Source: Paracoccaceae bacterium (lineage in GTDB: Bacteria > Pseudomonadota > Alphaproteobacteria > Rhodobacterales > Rhodobacteraceae). Taken from it: 64,000 nucleotides of DNA. The notes below the pieces were generated by a model. The model made no database searches and was not told the DNA's origin. It worked only from the letters and a program-made list of their open reading frames with translations. Made by a program: the position numbers and the translations under genes. Shown here piece after piece: positions 1 to 7,539 of this stretch (positions are counted from its first letter, which is position 1; each line of letters opens with the position of its first letter). The stretch covers positions 1-64,000 of the forward strand of contig JAIXZW010000012.1 in assembly GCA_027489375.1 (NCBI GenBank). Direction: 5' to 3'.

Positions 1-170
1 GCTCGCCGCTTCTGGGCAAGAACATCGCGCTGGCACGGGTCGACGTGGCCCATGCCGAGGTGGGCACGCAGGTGGAGGTCGGCAAACTCGACGGCCACCA
101 GAAACGCCTTCCGGCAACCATCGTCGGCCTGTCGCACTACGACCCGAAAAAGACGCGGCCGCAGGGGTAG
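1..170 (+). CDS. C-terminal fragment of a GcvT/aminomethyltransferase-family protein
   Basis: The reading frame enters from the left edge (first full codon at 3) and ends with TAG at 168-170, giving 55 residues. The visible part, with segments LGKNIALARV and ATIVGLSHYDPKKTRPQG, looks like the C-terminal beta-barrel of the GcvT family: the glycine cleavage T-protein and the folate-binding tails of dimethylglycine and sarcosine dehydrogenases. The family transfers or oxidises one-carbon units bound to tetrahydrofolate. The catalytic part lies outside the window, so the exact enzyme cannot be named. It converges on the rhodanese gene with only 3 nt between the stop codons. Confidence 0.6.
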   Translation, partial: SPLLGKNIALARVDVAHAEVGTQVEVGKLDGHQKRLPATIVGLSHYDPKKTRPQG

Positions 171-173
171 GGG

Positions 174-524
174 TTACGCCTCTACCGCGCCGCCACAGGC
201 GCACCAGTCTGCGAAGCCGCCGATGTTTTGCGCCTGATAGCCAAGCTGCGTCAGGACTTGTGCCGCCGAACCCGCCCGTGCCCCGGCCGCACAATAGACT
301 GCGATGGGCAGGGTCGGGCGGAAGCGGCTGTCGTAATCGGGGCTTCGGGGATCGGCCTTCATGGCAATGAGCGAGAGGGGCACGTGAACGGCGCCCTTGG
401 CCTTGCCTGACGCCGCGAGTTCTTTCGGTTCGCGCACGTCGAGCAGCATGATCTTCCCCTCCGATGCCAGTTCGCGGGCTTGGGCAGGGGTCAGGCGGTG
501 GGCATTGAAAGCAAATCCGGACAT
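174..524 (-). CDS. Single-domain rhodanese
   Basis: A 116-residue single-domain rhodanese (sulfurtransferase). The catalytic loop is VYCAAGARAGSA with Cys78 as the probable persulfide-carrying residue; the upstream motifs LLDVREPKE and the VHVPLS segment are typical CH2A/CH2B elements. There is no signal peptide, so it should act in the cytoplasm. Single-domain rhodaneses of this kind often work with sulfide oxidation or persulfide detoxification. The gene stands alone behind its own AT-rich promoter, which carries an ATATTC-N8-GAATAT palindrome like those bound by the ArsR-family sulfide sensors SqrR/BigR. The domain call is secure; the sulfide role is inferred from that operator. Confidence 0.88.
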   Translation of the reverse strand: MSGFAFNAHRLTPAQARELASEGKIMLLDVREPKELAASGKAKGAVHVPLSLIAMKADPRSPDYDSRFRPTLPIAVYCAAGARAGSAAQVLTQLGYQAQNIGGFADWCACGGAVEA

Positions 525-565
525 GGGGGTCTTGGCCTTTCATGACGCCTTCGGTTGCAGGATAT

Positions 566-585
566 ATATTCCAATTTACGAATAT
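566..585. promoter_or_regulatory. Candidate SqrR/BigR-type operator upstream of the rhodanese
   Basis: Perfect inverted repeat ATATTC (566-571), 8-nt spacer, GAATAT (580-585), inside an unusually AT-rich stretch 42 nt upstream of the rhodanese ATG. The family consensus I recall for the persulfide-responsive ArsR regulators SqrR and BigR is ATTC-N8-GAAT, which this matches including the spacer. The site overlaps the stop codon of the upstream epimerase gene. No arsR-like regulator lies in this window. Confidence 0.6.
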
Positions 586-1448
586 GTAAAGACCTCGCGC
601 AGTGCAACCTCCGGCAATTCGACGCGTTGTCCGATGGCCTGCCAAAGCCGCGAAAGGTCGGGCGCCATCACCGCCGGATCGGTCGGCGCGGGAGCGTTGC
701 CAAGTTCCAGAAGCCCGGGTCGCCCTGCCGCCTCTGCCAGCACCCGTGCCAGATCGCCCAGACTGCGCGGCGACCCCGAGCCGAGGTTCATCGCCCCGCA
801 AGCGCTTGTGCCGAGCAATTCCCCGACCAGCATCCCGATATGGCGGGTCGAGGCGAAGTCGCGGACCAGTCCCGCCGCCTTGACCTGCGCCACCCTCCCC
901 TCGCGCAGGGCGCCGACGAGCGAGGGGACGAAGCGGGCAGGGGCTTCGCCCTGGCCATAGAGATGGAAAAGCCGCAGCCACAAAAGACCTGCCCCCGCCG
1001 CCCGGCAAAGTGCCGAAAGGTCGGCGCAAAGGTCGGCCTTCGCCTGACCATAGGGGGTCGCGGGCGAAAGCCGCCGCGTCTCTGGCCAAAGGCCCTGCGA
1101 CCCTGTCACCGAATACTCCGCGCAGGTACCGAAGGCCACGATCCGCTTGCCGCCCCGCTTTAGAAATCCGCGTGCAAACTCGACCGAGGCCGACCGCCAG
1201 ATATCGTTGTGCGGCGAATGCCAGAAGGTTCCGTGCTCGACGAACCATGCCGCGTGGACCAGCGTTTCGGCCTTTGTTTTGGCCAGTACCCGCGCCCGTT
1301 CCGCCGCGTCCAGCAGGTCGGCCCGATGCCCGTCGGCTGCCATGCCGCGCCCGACCGGCTCGACCCGATAGCCACGCTCCAGCAGGGCCGCATGGACCGC
1401 CCGACCGACGAAGCCGGAAGCCCCCGTCAGCAGGACGGTTTCAGACAT
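576..1448 (-). CDS. NAD-dependent epimerase/dehydratase family protein (putative 4-ketoreductase)
   Basis: 290 residues. An extended short-chain dehydrogenase with the dinucleotide motif TGASGFVG at residues 8-15 and the catalytic pair Tyr133/Lys137 in SPATPYGQAKADL. It is the last gene of the deoxysugar operon and overlaps the preceding epimerase gene by 8 nt. In such pathways an enzyme of this family usually reduces the 4-keto group of the modified nucleotide sugar as the final step, so a CDP-4-keto-6-deoxyhexose 4-reductase is the best guess. Substrate and stereochemistry cannot be read from the sequence. A nucleotide-sugar epimerase is the alternative. Confidence 0.8.
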   Translation of the reverse strand: MSETVLLTGASGFVGRAVHAALLERGYRVEPVGRGMAADGHRADLLDAAERARVLAKTKAETLVHAAWFVEHGTFWHSPHNDIWRSASVEFARGFLKRGGKRIVAFGTCAEYSVTGSQGLWPETRRLSPATPYGQAKADLCADLSALCRAAGAGLLWLRLFHLYGQGEAPARFVPSLVGALREGRVAQVKAAGLVRDFASTRHIGMLVGELLGTSACGAMNLGSGSPRSLGDLARVLAEAAGRPGLLELGNAPAPTDPAVMAPDLSRLWQAIGQRVELPEVALREVFTYS

Positions 1449-1968
1449 AATCCGGCCTGTCGCGGTCGCGCTCGGACATCAGCGCCGGCGGAGCGGGCCA
1501 GTCGATGCCGAAGGCAGGATCGTTCCACCGCGCTCCACGCACGGCATCGGGCATGAAGGGCACGTCGATCATGTAATCCACCGCCGCCCCGGGCGAGAGG
1601 GTCAGGAAGCCATGAGCAAATCCGCGCGGGATGAAGAGGGCACGGCCATTCTCGGCGCTCAGCAGTTCGGCATGCCATTTGAAGCGGGTCGCACTTCCGT
1701 TGCGCAAGTCGACCGCCACATCCCAGATCGCCCCCGCCACGCAGCGCACCAGTTTCTGTTCGCCATAAGGGTCCGCCTGCCAGTGCAAACCCCTTAGAGT
1801 GTGGCTGTGGATGTTGGTGGAAAGGCTTGTCTGGCGCGGCACGAAGGCGATGCCCGCCCGTGTGAAACTGTCCGCGCACCAAAGGCGGCGAAAGTTGCCG
1901 CGCCCATCTTCGGGGGCGTTGCTTTCGACGCGCATCAGGCCCGCGATCGGGGTTGCGAAGAACTCCAT
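1441..1968 (-). CDS. dTDP-4-dehydrorhamnose 3,5-epimerase-like cupin (nucleotide-sugar epimerase)
   Basis: 175 residues, the usual RmlC length. The cupin core contains HTLRGLHWQ with catalytic His62, Lys72 in EQKLVRC and Asp83 in IWDVAVDLR. The segment where classical 3,5-epimerases have a YYxP motif containing the acid Tyr reads VPFMPD, so the tyrosine appears to be missing; that is known from 3-epimerases and other RmlC relatives that do not invert C5. The gene sits among CDP-sugar genes rather than rmlABD, so its substrate is probably a C-methylated CDP-4-keto-6-deoxyhexose. It directly abuts the methyltransferase gene (stop at 1969). Confidence 0.82.
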   Translation of the reverse strand: MEFFATPIAGLMRVESNAPEDGRGNFRRLWCADSFTRAGIAFVPRQTSLSTNIHSHTLRGLHWQADPYGEQKLVRCVAGAIWDVAVDLRNGSATRFKWHAELLSAENGRALFIPRGFAHGFLTLSPGAAVDYMIDVPFMPDAVRGARWNDPAFGIDWPAPPALMSERDRDRPDYV

Positions 1969-3201
1969 TCACAATGCCCTCATCTCGGGCACGGCTGTCC
2001 AGAGGCCGCCTGCAAAGCCCGCCCCGCGCAACTGTGCCACGACTTCGGCGGATATGTTCCACGGCAGGATCAGGATGTCGTCCGGCTGCATCGCCAGAAG
2101 CGCTGCGGGGCTGACCACGGGAATATGGCTGCCCGGCAAGAGCCTGTTCTGCTTGGAGGGCGCAAGATCGGCCACCGCAACAAGTCCTGTCGCCTTCACC
2201 CCCGCCGCGTTGAGGAAGGTGTTCCCCTTTGCCGCGGCACCATAGCCCGCCACGCGCCGCCCTGCCGCCTGCCTGTCGGCCAGCCATGCCCGAAAACCGG
2301 ACAGGGTCGTCGCGACCCGCGTGTTGAAACCGAGATAGACCCCGTCCCGATCAAGGCCGCGCTCCGCCTCGACCTTGCGCATCCGCATGAGTTGCAGCGA
2401 CGCCACCTTGGGCGCGGGCGAGGCGAGGATCCGCAGAGATCCGCCATGTGTCGGCAAGACCTCGACATCATAGACGGTCAGCCCGTGGCGGGCGAAAAGC
2501 CGTTCGACCGCGTAAAGCGACCAATAGGCGTAATGTTCGTGGTAGATCGTGTCGAACTGCACCCCGTCGATCAGCGACAGAAGATGCGGCGCTTCGACGG
2601 ACAGGGTGCCTTGGGGTTTCAGCAATCCGGCCAGCCCCCGGGTAAAGCCGTTGATGTCGGGCACATGCGCCAGCACGTTGTTCGCAATCACCAGATCGGC
2701 GCGGCCATGCGCCGCGACCACACGCGCCGCGGTTTCGGGTGTCAGAAAGGCGACCTCTGTCGGCACGCCGGCGGCCACGGCCGCCTTTGCAACATTTGCC
2801 GCCGGTTCGATCCCCAGACATGGCACGCCCGCTGCGACGAAGTTCTGCAAAAGATACCCGTCGTTCGACGCCACCTCGACCACGAAGGCTGCCTTGGTCA
2901 ATTCAAGCCGCGAGGCCATGCCCGCCGCGAATTGCGCGGCATGCGCCAGCCATGATGAGGAGGCCGACGAAAAATAGGCGTAATCGCTGAAGATTCCGGT
3001 GGCATCGACCGTGTGGTCAAGCTGCACCATCCGGCAATCCGAACAGACGACGGCGCAAAGCGGGTAGCGCGGTTCCTTGGTCGTGTCCGCATCCGGTGGC
3101 AAATAGGAATTCGCCACGGCCATTGTGCCCAGATCGCAGAGGACGGGACCGAAGGGGGCACCGCAAGCGCGGCAGCGGGTCAGTTTTTCGGCACTCATCA
3201 C
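1969..3201 (-). CDS. SAM-dependent sugar C-methyltransferase (TylCIII/NovU type)
   Basis: 410 residues, typical of sugar C-methyltransferases with three parts. The N-terminal zinc-binding domain shows Cys10/Cys13 (CRACG) and Cys53/Cys56 (CSDC). The central Rossmann methyltransferase domain has FVVEVASNDGYLLQ and GIEPAANVA. The C-terminal Methyltransf_14 domain has VAGYGAAAKGNTFLN. Family members add a methyl group to a ring carbon next to the keto group of a nucleotide-linked 4-keto-6-deoxysugar. It overlaps the upstream CDP-glucose dehydratase gene by 4 nt, so its probable substrate is a CDP-linked 4-keto sugar. The methylated carbon (C3 or C5) cannot be decided. Confidence 0.87.
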   Translation of the reverse strand: MMSAEKLTRCRACGAPFGPVLCDLGTMAVANSYLPPDADTTKEPRYPLCAVVCSDCRMVQLDHTVDATGIFSDYAYFSSASSSWLAHAAQFAAGMASRLELTKAAFVVEVASNDGYLLQNFVAAGVPCLGIEPAANVAKAAVAAGVPTEVAFLTPETAARVVAAHGRADLVIANNVLAHVPDINGFTRGLAGLLKPQGTLSVEAPHLLSLIDGVQFDTIYHEHYAYWSLYAVERLFARHGLTVYDVEVLPTHGGSLRILASPAPKVASLQLMRMRKVEAERGLDRDGVYLGFNTRVATTLSGFRAWLADRQAAGRRVAGYGAAAKGNTFLNAAGVKATGLVAVADLAPSKQNRLLPGSHIPVVSPAALLAMQPDDILILPWNISAEVVAQLRGAGFAGGLWTAVPEMRAL

Positions 3202-4241
3202 ATCGTCCCCGAAAGAAAATCACGGATCATCGCATCGCTCGGCCCGGCCATCGCGGCCCCGCCCTGCCACGCCTCGTACCATGCGGCCGTCAGTCCGACG
3301 GCCGCCGCCGTGGTCAGGCGCGGACGCCAGCCAAGGCGTGTGGCGGCCAGCGTGCTGTCAAGCGCAAGGCGCGGTTTCTCCGCCATCGGCGGTGCCTTCG
3401 ATAGCTGCCGGTTGACGGGTCGCCCCGTCGCCCGCTCCCAATGGGAAAGAAGGTCGCTGACCGTCAGCTCCGCCTCGGCCGGTCCGAAATTCACCGCGGG
3501 CGGTGCTTCGCCCTTTGCCAGCGCTTCGGCCAGCACGAGATACCCCGCCAGCACGTCCATCACATGCTGGAACGGGCGGGTCGAAGCCGGATTGCGCAGG
3601 ACCAGCGGCACCCCCGCCACGCGGGCGCGGACAAGATCGGGGATCAGCCGTGCCACGCCGAAATCCCCGCCGCCGATCACATTGCCCGCCCGCGCCGTGG
3701 CAAGGGGCGGCAGATCGGGGAAAGAGGCGCGATGGCTTGCCGCCAGCACCTCGCAAGCGGCCTTGGAGGCGGAATAGGGGTCGGTATCGCCAAGCGGGTC
3801 GTCCTCGGCAAAGGGGCGGCCCGATCCGGTGTTGCGGTAAACCTTGTCCGAGGTGACGATGACCGCAGCCTGCAATCCCGCGCCGCGCATCGCTTGCAAC
3901 AGATGCAGCGTGCCGGTGACGTTGCTTTCCCATGTTCCCACGGGGTCGGCATAGCCCGTGGCGACGATGGCCTGCGCGGCAAGGTGCAGCACGATGTCCT
4001 GTCCCTGAACGGCTTGCCTCACAGCGCTTGCATCGCGCAGGTCGCCGCGCAGGTCGCGGGTGCACTCGGCCAAGCAGAGCGCCGCATGCGCCGAGGGGCC
4101 GTTCGCAGGGTCAAGCGCGAAGCCCGTCACCCGCGCCCCCATCTGCGCCAGCATCCGTGCGAGCCATGCGCCCTTGAAGCCGGTCTGTCCCGTGACCAGC
4201 ACCCGTTTGCCGCGCCAGAAATCGGGCGAGGGGCGTTTCAC
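3198..4241 (-). CDS. rfbG: CDP-glucose 4,6-dehydratase
   Basis: About 347 residues. Converts CDP-glucose to CDP-4-keto-6-deoxyglucose with bound NAD. The N-terminus FWRGKRVLVTGQTGFKGAW is the signature of this subfamily, with the glycine motif at residues 18-24. VTSDKVYRN, the catalytic YSASK and GNVIGGGDF follow in the expected order. The start is a GTG: candidates are 4241, 4244 and 4253, and I chose 4241 because its GTGA overlaps the rfbF stop as in the other junctions of this operon. The open frame runs much further upstream, but that part is the shadow of rfbF. It follows the cytidylyltransferase that makes its substrate. Confidence 0.9.
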   Translation of the reverse strand: MKRPSPDFWRGKRVLVTGQTGFKGAWLARMLAQMGARVTGFALDPANGPSAHAALCLAECTRDLRGDLRDASAVRQAVQGQDIVLHLAAQAIVATGYADPVGTWESNVTGTLHLLQAMRGAGLQAAVIVTSDKVYRNTGSGRPFAEDDPLGDTDPYSASKAACEVLAASHRASFPDLPPLATARAGNVIGGGDFGVARLIPDLVRARVAGVPLVLRNPASTRPFQHVMDVLAGYLVLAEALAKGEAPPAVNFGPAEAELTVSDLLSHWERATGRPVNRQLSKAPPMAEKPRLALDSTLAATRLGWRPRLTTAAAVGLTAAWYEAWQGGAAMAGPSDAMIRDFLSGTM

Positions 4242-5008
4242 CACAGTTTCCACGGCGCGCGCCCCCCGTCCCACAGGCTTTGCAGGTGGTCGCGGTCGCG
4301 CAGCGTGTCCATCGGCTGCCAGAAGCCGTGATGCTCCCACGCCATCAACTGCCCGTCGCGGGCCAGTCCTTTCAGCGGTTCCTGCTCCCAGACCGTCCCC
4401 TCGTCCGCGATGCGCGGCAGGACCGACGGGTTCAGCACGAAGAAGCCGCCGTTGATCATCCCGCCATCGCCCGCAGGCTTTTCGGTAAAGGCGGTGACGC
4501 TGTCCCCGCTGCGCTCCAGCGCGCCGAAGCGGCCGGGGGGGATGACGGCGGTGACGGTCGCCGCCCGCCCGTGGGCGCGGTGAAAGGCGACGGAACCGGC
4601 GATGTCCACATTGCCGACCCCGTCGCCATAGGTCAGGCAAAAGGCCTCCTCCTCGCGCAACAGATGCCCCACGGCGCGCAGGCGACCACCCGTCTGCGTC
4701 TCTTCGCCCGTGTCGATCAGCGTCACCCGCCACGGCTCGGCAGTAGGGCGCAGCACATCCACCGTGCCCTTGGACAGGTCCACCGTCAGGTCCGACGACA
4801 GCCGCGCGTAGTTGAGGAAGAACTCCTTGATCTGCCAGCCGCGATAGCCAAGGCAGATGACGAAATCGGTGATCCCGTTCGCCTCGTAGATCTTCATGAT
4901 GTGCCACAGGATCGGACGCCCGCCGATTTCGACCATCGGCTTCGGGCGCAGGCCCGTTTCTTCCGAAAGGCGCGTGCCGCGCCCGCCTGCAAGGATGACG
5001 GCTTTCAT
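4238..5008 (-). CDS. rfbF: Glucose-1-phosphate cytidylyltransferase
   Basis: 256 residues. Makes CDP-glucose from glucose-1-phosphate and CTP. The nucleotide-binding N-terminus MKAVILAGGRGTRLSEETG and the substrate segment RPKPMVEIGGRPILWHIMK are family hallmarks, followed by the YGDGVGNVD metal-binding region. The ATG at 5008 overlaps the stop of the GT41 gene by 4 nt (ATGA). Together with rfbG it commits glucose-1-phosphate to CDP-deoxysugars; rfbH, the C3-dehydratase of 3,6-dideoxysugar pathways, is absent. Confidence 0.93.
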   Translation of the reverse strand: MKAVILAGGRGTRLSEETGLRPKPMVEIGGRPILWHIMKIYEANGITDFVICLGYRGWQIKEFFLNYARLSSDLTVDLSKGTVDVLRPTAEPWRVTLIDTGEETQTGGRLRAVGHLLREEEAFCLTYGDGVGNVDIAGSVAFHRAHGRAATVTAVIPPGRFGALERSGDSVTAFTEKPAGDGGMINGGFFVLNPSVLPRIADEGTVWEQEPLKGLARDGQLMAWEHHGFWQPMDTLRDRDHLQSLWDGGRAPWKLW

Positions 5009-7299
5009 CGGGCTGCGACCTTTGCTGCCAACTCGTAAAAATTCTTTGTGAAGCGGGCGGGTTGGCCCAAGGGATTGGCCGCGATCTGCGCCCGCAACCC
5101 GTGGCGCAGGACAAGGCGGCGCGACCTGTCGGCGGCAAGCTCGGCGGCCTTGGCCACGTAATCCGCGACAGTTGCGACCGAAAGGTCGCCAAGCCCCGCG
5201 TTGTTGAGGTTGGAGTGTGACAGCCGCTCGGGGAAGCCCGGACCGCACAAGGATACGGTCGGCACCCCCATCCAGAGCGATTCACAGGTCGTCGTCCCGC
5301 CCACATGGGGCAGGCTGTCCAAGGCGATGTCGATCTCGTTGTAATGCCGCATATGGTCGCCCCGCACGCCGACGAAGCGCAGGCGGTCGGGGTCCACGTC
5401 ACGGCGGGCGAAAGCCGCGCGGCAGTTGGCGATGAAGCTTTCGGACCCCGCCTCGGGCCGCAGGAAGAGGAAGCGGGACTCCGGCACCGCCCGCAGCACG
5501 GCAGCCCATGCGTCAAGGCATCTGGGCGTGTATTTGTAGGGGTTGTTCGCGGTGCCGAAGGACAGATAGCCGTTGCGCGCCTCGGGCGTGCCTTCGGCAA
5601 TCTCGTGCGCGCCGAACATGCGCGACAGCGTGACCCAGCTTTCCGGCATCTCGAAGGCGCGTTCGATCAACAGGCGCGGGTCTTCGGGGCGGATGTAGGG
5701 GTCGGTCAGGATCAGGTCGATCTGCTCCAGTCCCGCCGAATGGGGATAGCCAAGCCAGCTTGCCCCCAGCCGCGCCGGACGCCGCGCCATGACGTTGAGC
5801 TTGTTCATCGCCGTCGAACCGCCCAGTTCGAACAGGATATCCAGCCCGTCGGCCGCAATCCCTTCGGCCACCTGATCGTCGGGCCGTTTGGGCCAATGGC
5901 GGAAGCCCGTGACGTTGCGGGCAAGCAGGTCTTGCACCTTGTCCGCCTCGCGCTCGTAAAAGGAATAGCAGAAGACCTCGACCTTTTCGCGGTCATAGCC
6001 TTCCAGCAGGGGCAGGGCGAAATAGGTCACGGGATGGTGGCGCAGGTCCGAGGACATGAAACCCACACGCAGCTTTCGCCCCGTCGCCAGAGCGGGCGCC
6101 GCAGCGGGGGCCACCGTCGCAATCTTGGCCGAGGTCCGCCGTCCCCATTCGCGGTGCCATTCCACCAGCCCGACACGGTCCTCCATCGTTTCGACCTGAC
6201 CAAGCTCGTAATGCACATAGGAATGGTGCCCGCCCGCAAGCCAGACCGGCAAGAGCGGCCCGAGCGGTCCGGTTTCGGCCATGCGCGGTTCGTCCAGCAC
6301 CCGCATGAAGACGGTGCGCAGCGTCCGTGCCGCCTCGCTCCGGCGTGTCGGGAAACGCTGAACCAGCAGCTTGCCCATTTCATAGGCCCGCTCCAGATGC
6401 GCGATTTCGCTGCCGTAGCGGCTGCGCGACAGGCTTTCGACCAGCCGCTCCATTGCGTCGAAACTGTCGGGATGGGCGGCGACCGCCCGTTCCAGCGCTT
6501 CGTTCACGCCTTGCCGGTCACTGTCGCCAAGCAGGCTCGCCAGCGCCAGATTGGCCTCGAGCTGCCCCGGATCGGTGCCGAGAACGCGGCCCAGCAGGGC
6601 TTTCGCATGGTCGATGTCGCCGTGCTGCCGCGCGATCCGCGCTTCAAGAACGGTCAATGCCGGAGTGTCGGGCATCGCGGCGGCAAGCTTCGCAACGATC
6701 TCGGCTGCCGCATCGCGCATCCCGTGCGCCAGCATGACCTGCACAAGAAGGTTCACGTTGGTCATCGAACCCGGCGCCAGCGCCACCGACCGCTTGAGGC
6801 TTTCCACCGCCGCCTCGGCCTGTCCCAGCCTGTGCTGTTCGCGCCCGTAAAGACGCCACAACTCGGCGGATTTCGGGGTGATCCGCAGCGCAGCGCGGTA
6901 ACTTTCGGCGGCTTTGGCATGCTGCGCCATCGCTTCGTAAACATTGCCGAGGTTCTGGTGGATCGCCCCGTCATTGGGCCGCAGCTTCCGCGCCAGTTCC
7001 AGCACTTCGGCGGCCTTTGGCAGATTGCCCGCCCGCTTGAGCAGCACACCCATCATGTTGACCGTCGCCGAGTCCTTCTGGTTCTTCGTGAACCAGGGAC
7101 GGAAAACGGCGACAGCCTCGGCATGGCGGCCAAGGCCGGACAGGGCAAGGGCGTGCCCGCGCAGGGTCAGGCGTGGCGAGGCACCCGCGGCTGCCGCCCG
7201 CTCATAGGCATCGACCGCCGCTGAATGGTCGCGCCGCTGCACTGCGGCCTCCGCTTCGGTCAATGCGGCTTCGGCAGGGGTCAGGCGGGGCTGGGACAT
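5005..7299 (-). CDS. TPR-containing GT41 glycosyltransferase (O-GlcNAc-transferase/SPINDLY-like)
   Basis: 764 residues, first gene of the operon. Residues 1-350 are tetratricopeptide-like helical repeats (for example AEVLELARKLRPNDGAIHQN and AESYRAALRITPKSAELWRL). From about 405 on comes a GT41 catalytic domain: LRVGFMSSDLRHHPVTYF, SWLGYPHSAGLEQIDLILTD, then DIALDSLPHVGGTTTCESLW and MGVPTVSLCG. GT41 enzymes transfer a sugar from a nucleotide donor to Ser/Thr of proteins held by the TPR superhelix. The chosen ATG begins MSQPRLTPAE; an in-frame TTG lies further up at 7374. The donor may be the CDP-sugar made by the following genes. Bacterial homologues often modify surface proteins such as flagellins, but the target here is unknown. 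Confidence 0.85.
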   Translation of the reverse strand: MSQPRLTPAEAALTEAEAAVQRRDHSAAVDAYERAAAAGASPRLTLRGHALALSGLGRHAEAVAVFRPWFTKNQKDSATVNMMGVLLKRAGNLPKAAEVLELARKLRPNDGAIHQNLGNVYEAMAQHAKAAESYRAALRITPKSAELWRLYGREQHRLGQAEAAVESLKRSVALAPGSMTNVNLLVQVMLAHGMRDAAAEIVAKLAAAMPDTPALTVLEARIARQHGDIDHAKALLGRVLGTDPGQLEANLALASLLGDSDRQGVNEALERAVAAHPDSFDAMERLVESLSRSRYGSEIAHLERAYEMGKLLVQRFPTRRSEAARTLRTVFMRVLDEPRMAETGPLGPLLPVWLAGGHHSYVHYELGQVETMEDRVGLVEWHREWGRRTSAKIATVAPAAAPALATGRKLRVGFMSSDLRHHPVTYFALPLLEGYDREKVEVFCYSFYEREADKVQDLLARNVTGFRHWPKRPDDQVAEGIAADGLDILFELGGSTAMNKLNVMARRPARLGASWLGYPHSAGLEQIDLILTDPYIRPEDPRLLIERAFEMPESWVTLSRMFGAHEIAEGTPEARNGYLSFGTANNPYKYTPRCLDAWAAVLRAVPESRFLFLRPEAGSESFIANCRAAFARRDVDPDRLRFVGVRGDHMRHYNEIDIALDSLPHVGGTTTCESLWMGVPTVSLCGPGFPERLSHSNLNNAGLGDLSVATVADYVAKAAELAADRSRRLVLRHGLRAQIAANPLGQPARFTKNFYELAAKVAAR

Positions 7300-7539
7300 G
7301 GGGAGGAACCGATCACTGGTGAAAAAACGGCACGGCCGATTTGCCGCTCCGGAAGGAACGACGCTGCCAGCCAAGAATTTAATGAATATTTACGCCCTCG
7401 CCCCCACAGGTCGGCGCAGGCAGTGTGAACGTGTAACAGGACGCACGGATTACAGGACATGGGGCGAAGTATAAGCGCAGGAAACCGGCCAATTCCAGAC
7501 GCGGCGGTGATTTTTTGTGGGCCGTTGCCGCGCTGTCGG
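7300..7539. other. Intergenic region between rhaK and the glycosylation operon
   Basis: 240 nt holding the leader and promoter of the minus-strand glycosylation operon and the 3' end of the rha operon. An AT-rich block at 7374-7400 (AATTTAATGAATATTTACG on the plus strand) is the likeliest promoter site for the operon. No clear -35/-10 pair, operator or strong terminator hairpin could be assigned. Confidence 0.4.

Noticed and set aside
1441-1968. Part of a dTDP-L-rhamnose (rmlABCD) pathway
   Set aside because: No rmlA, rmlB or rmlD is present; the neighbouring nucleotidyltransferase and dehydratase are the CDP-glucose enzymes RfbF and RfbG.
3198-5600. An uninterrupted 800-codon frame on the minus strand
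   Set aside because: Only the last 348 codons encode a recognisable protein (RfbG). The upstream part is out of frame with rfbF and the GT41 gene and gives Arg/Pro/Ser-rich nonsense typical of GC-rich shadow frames.
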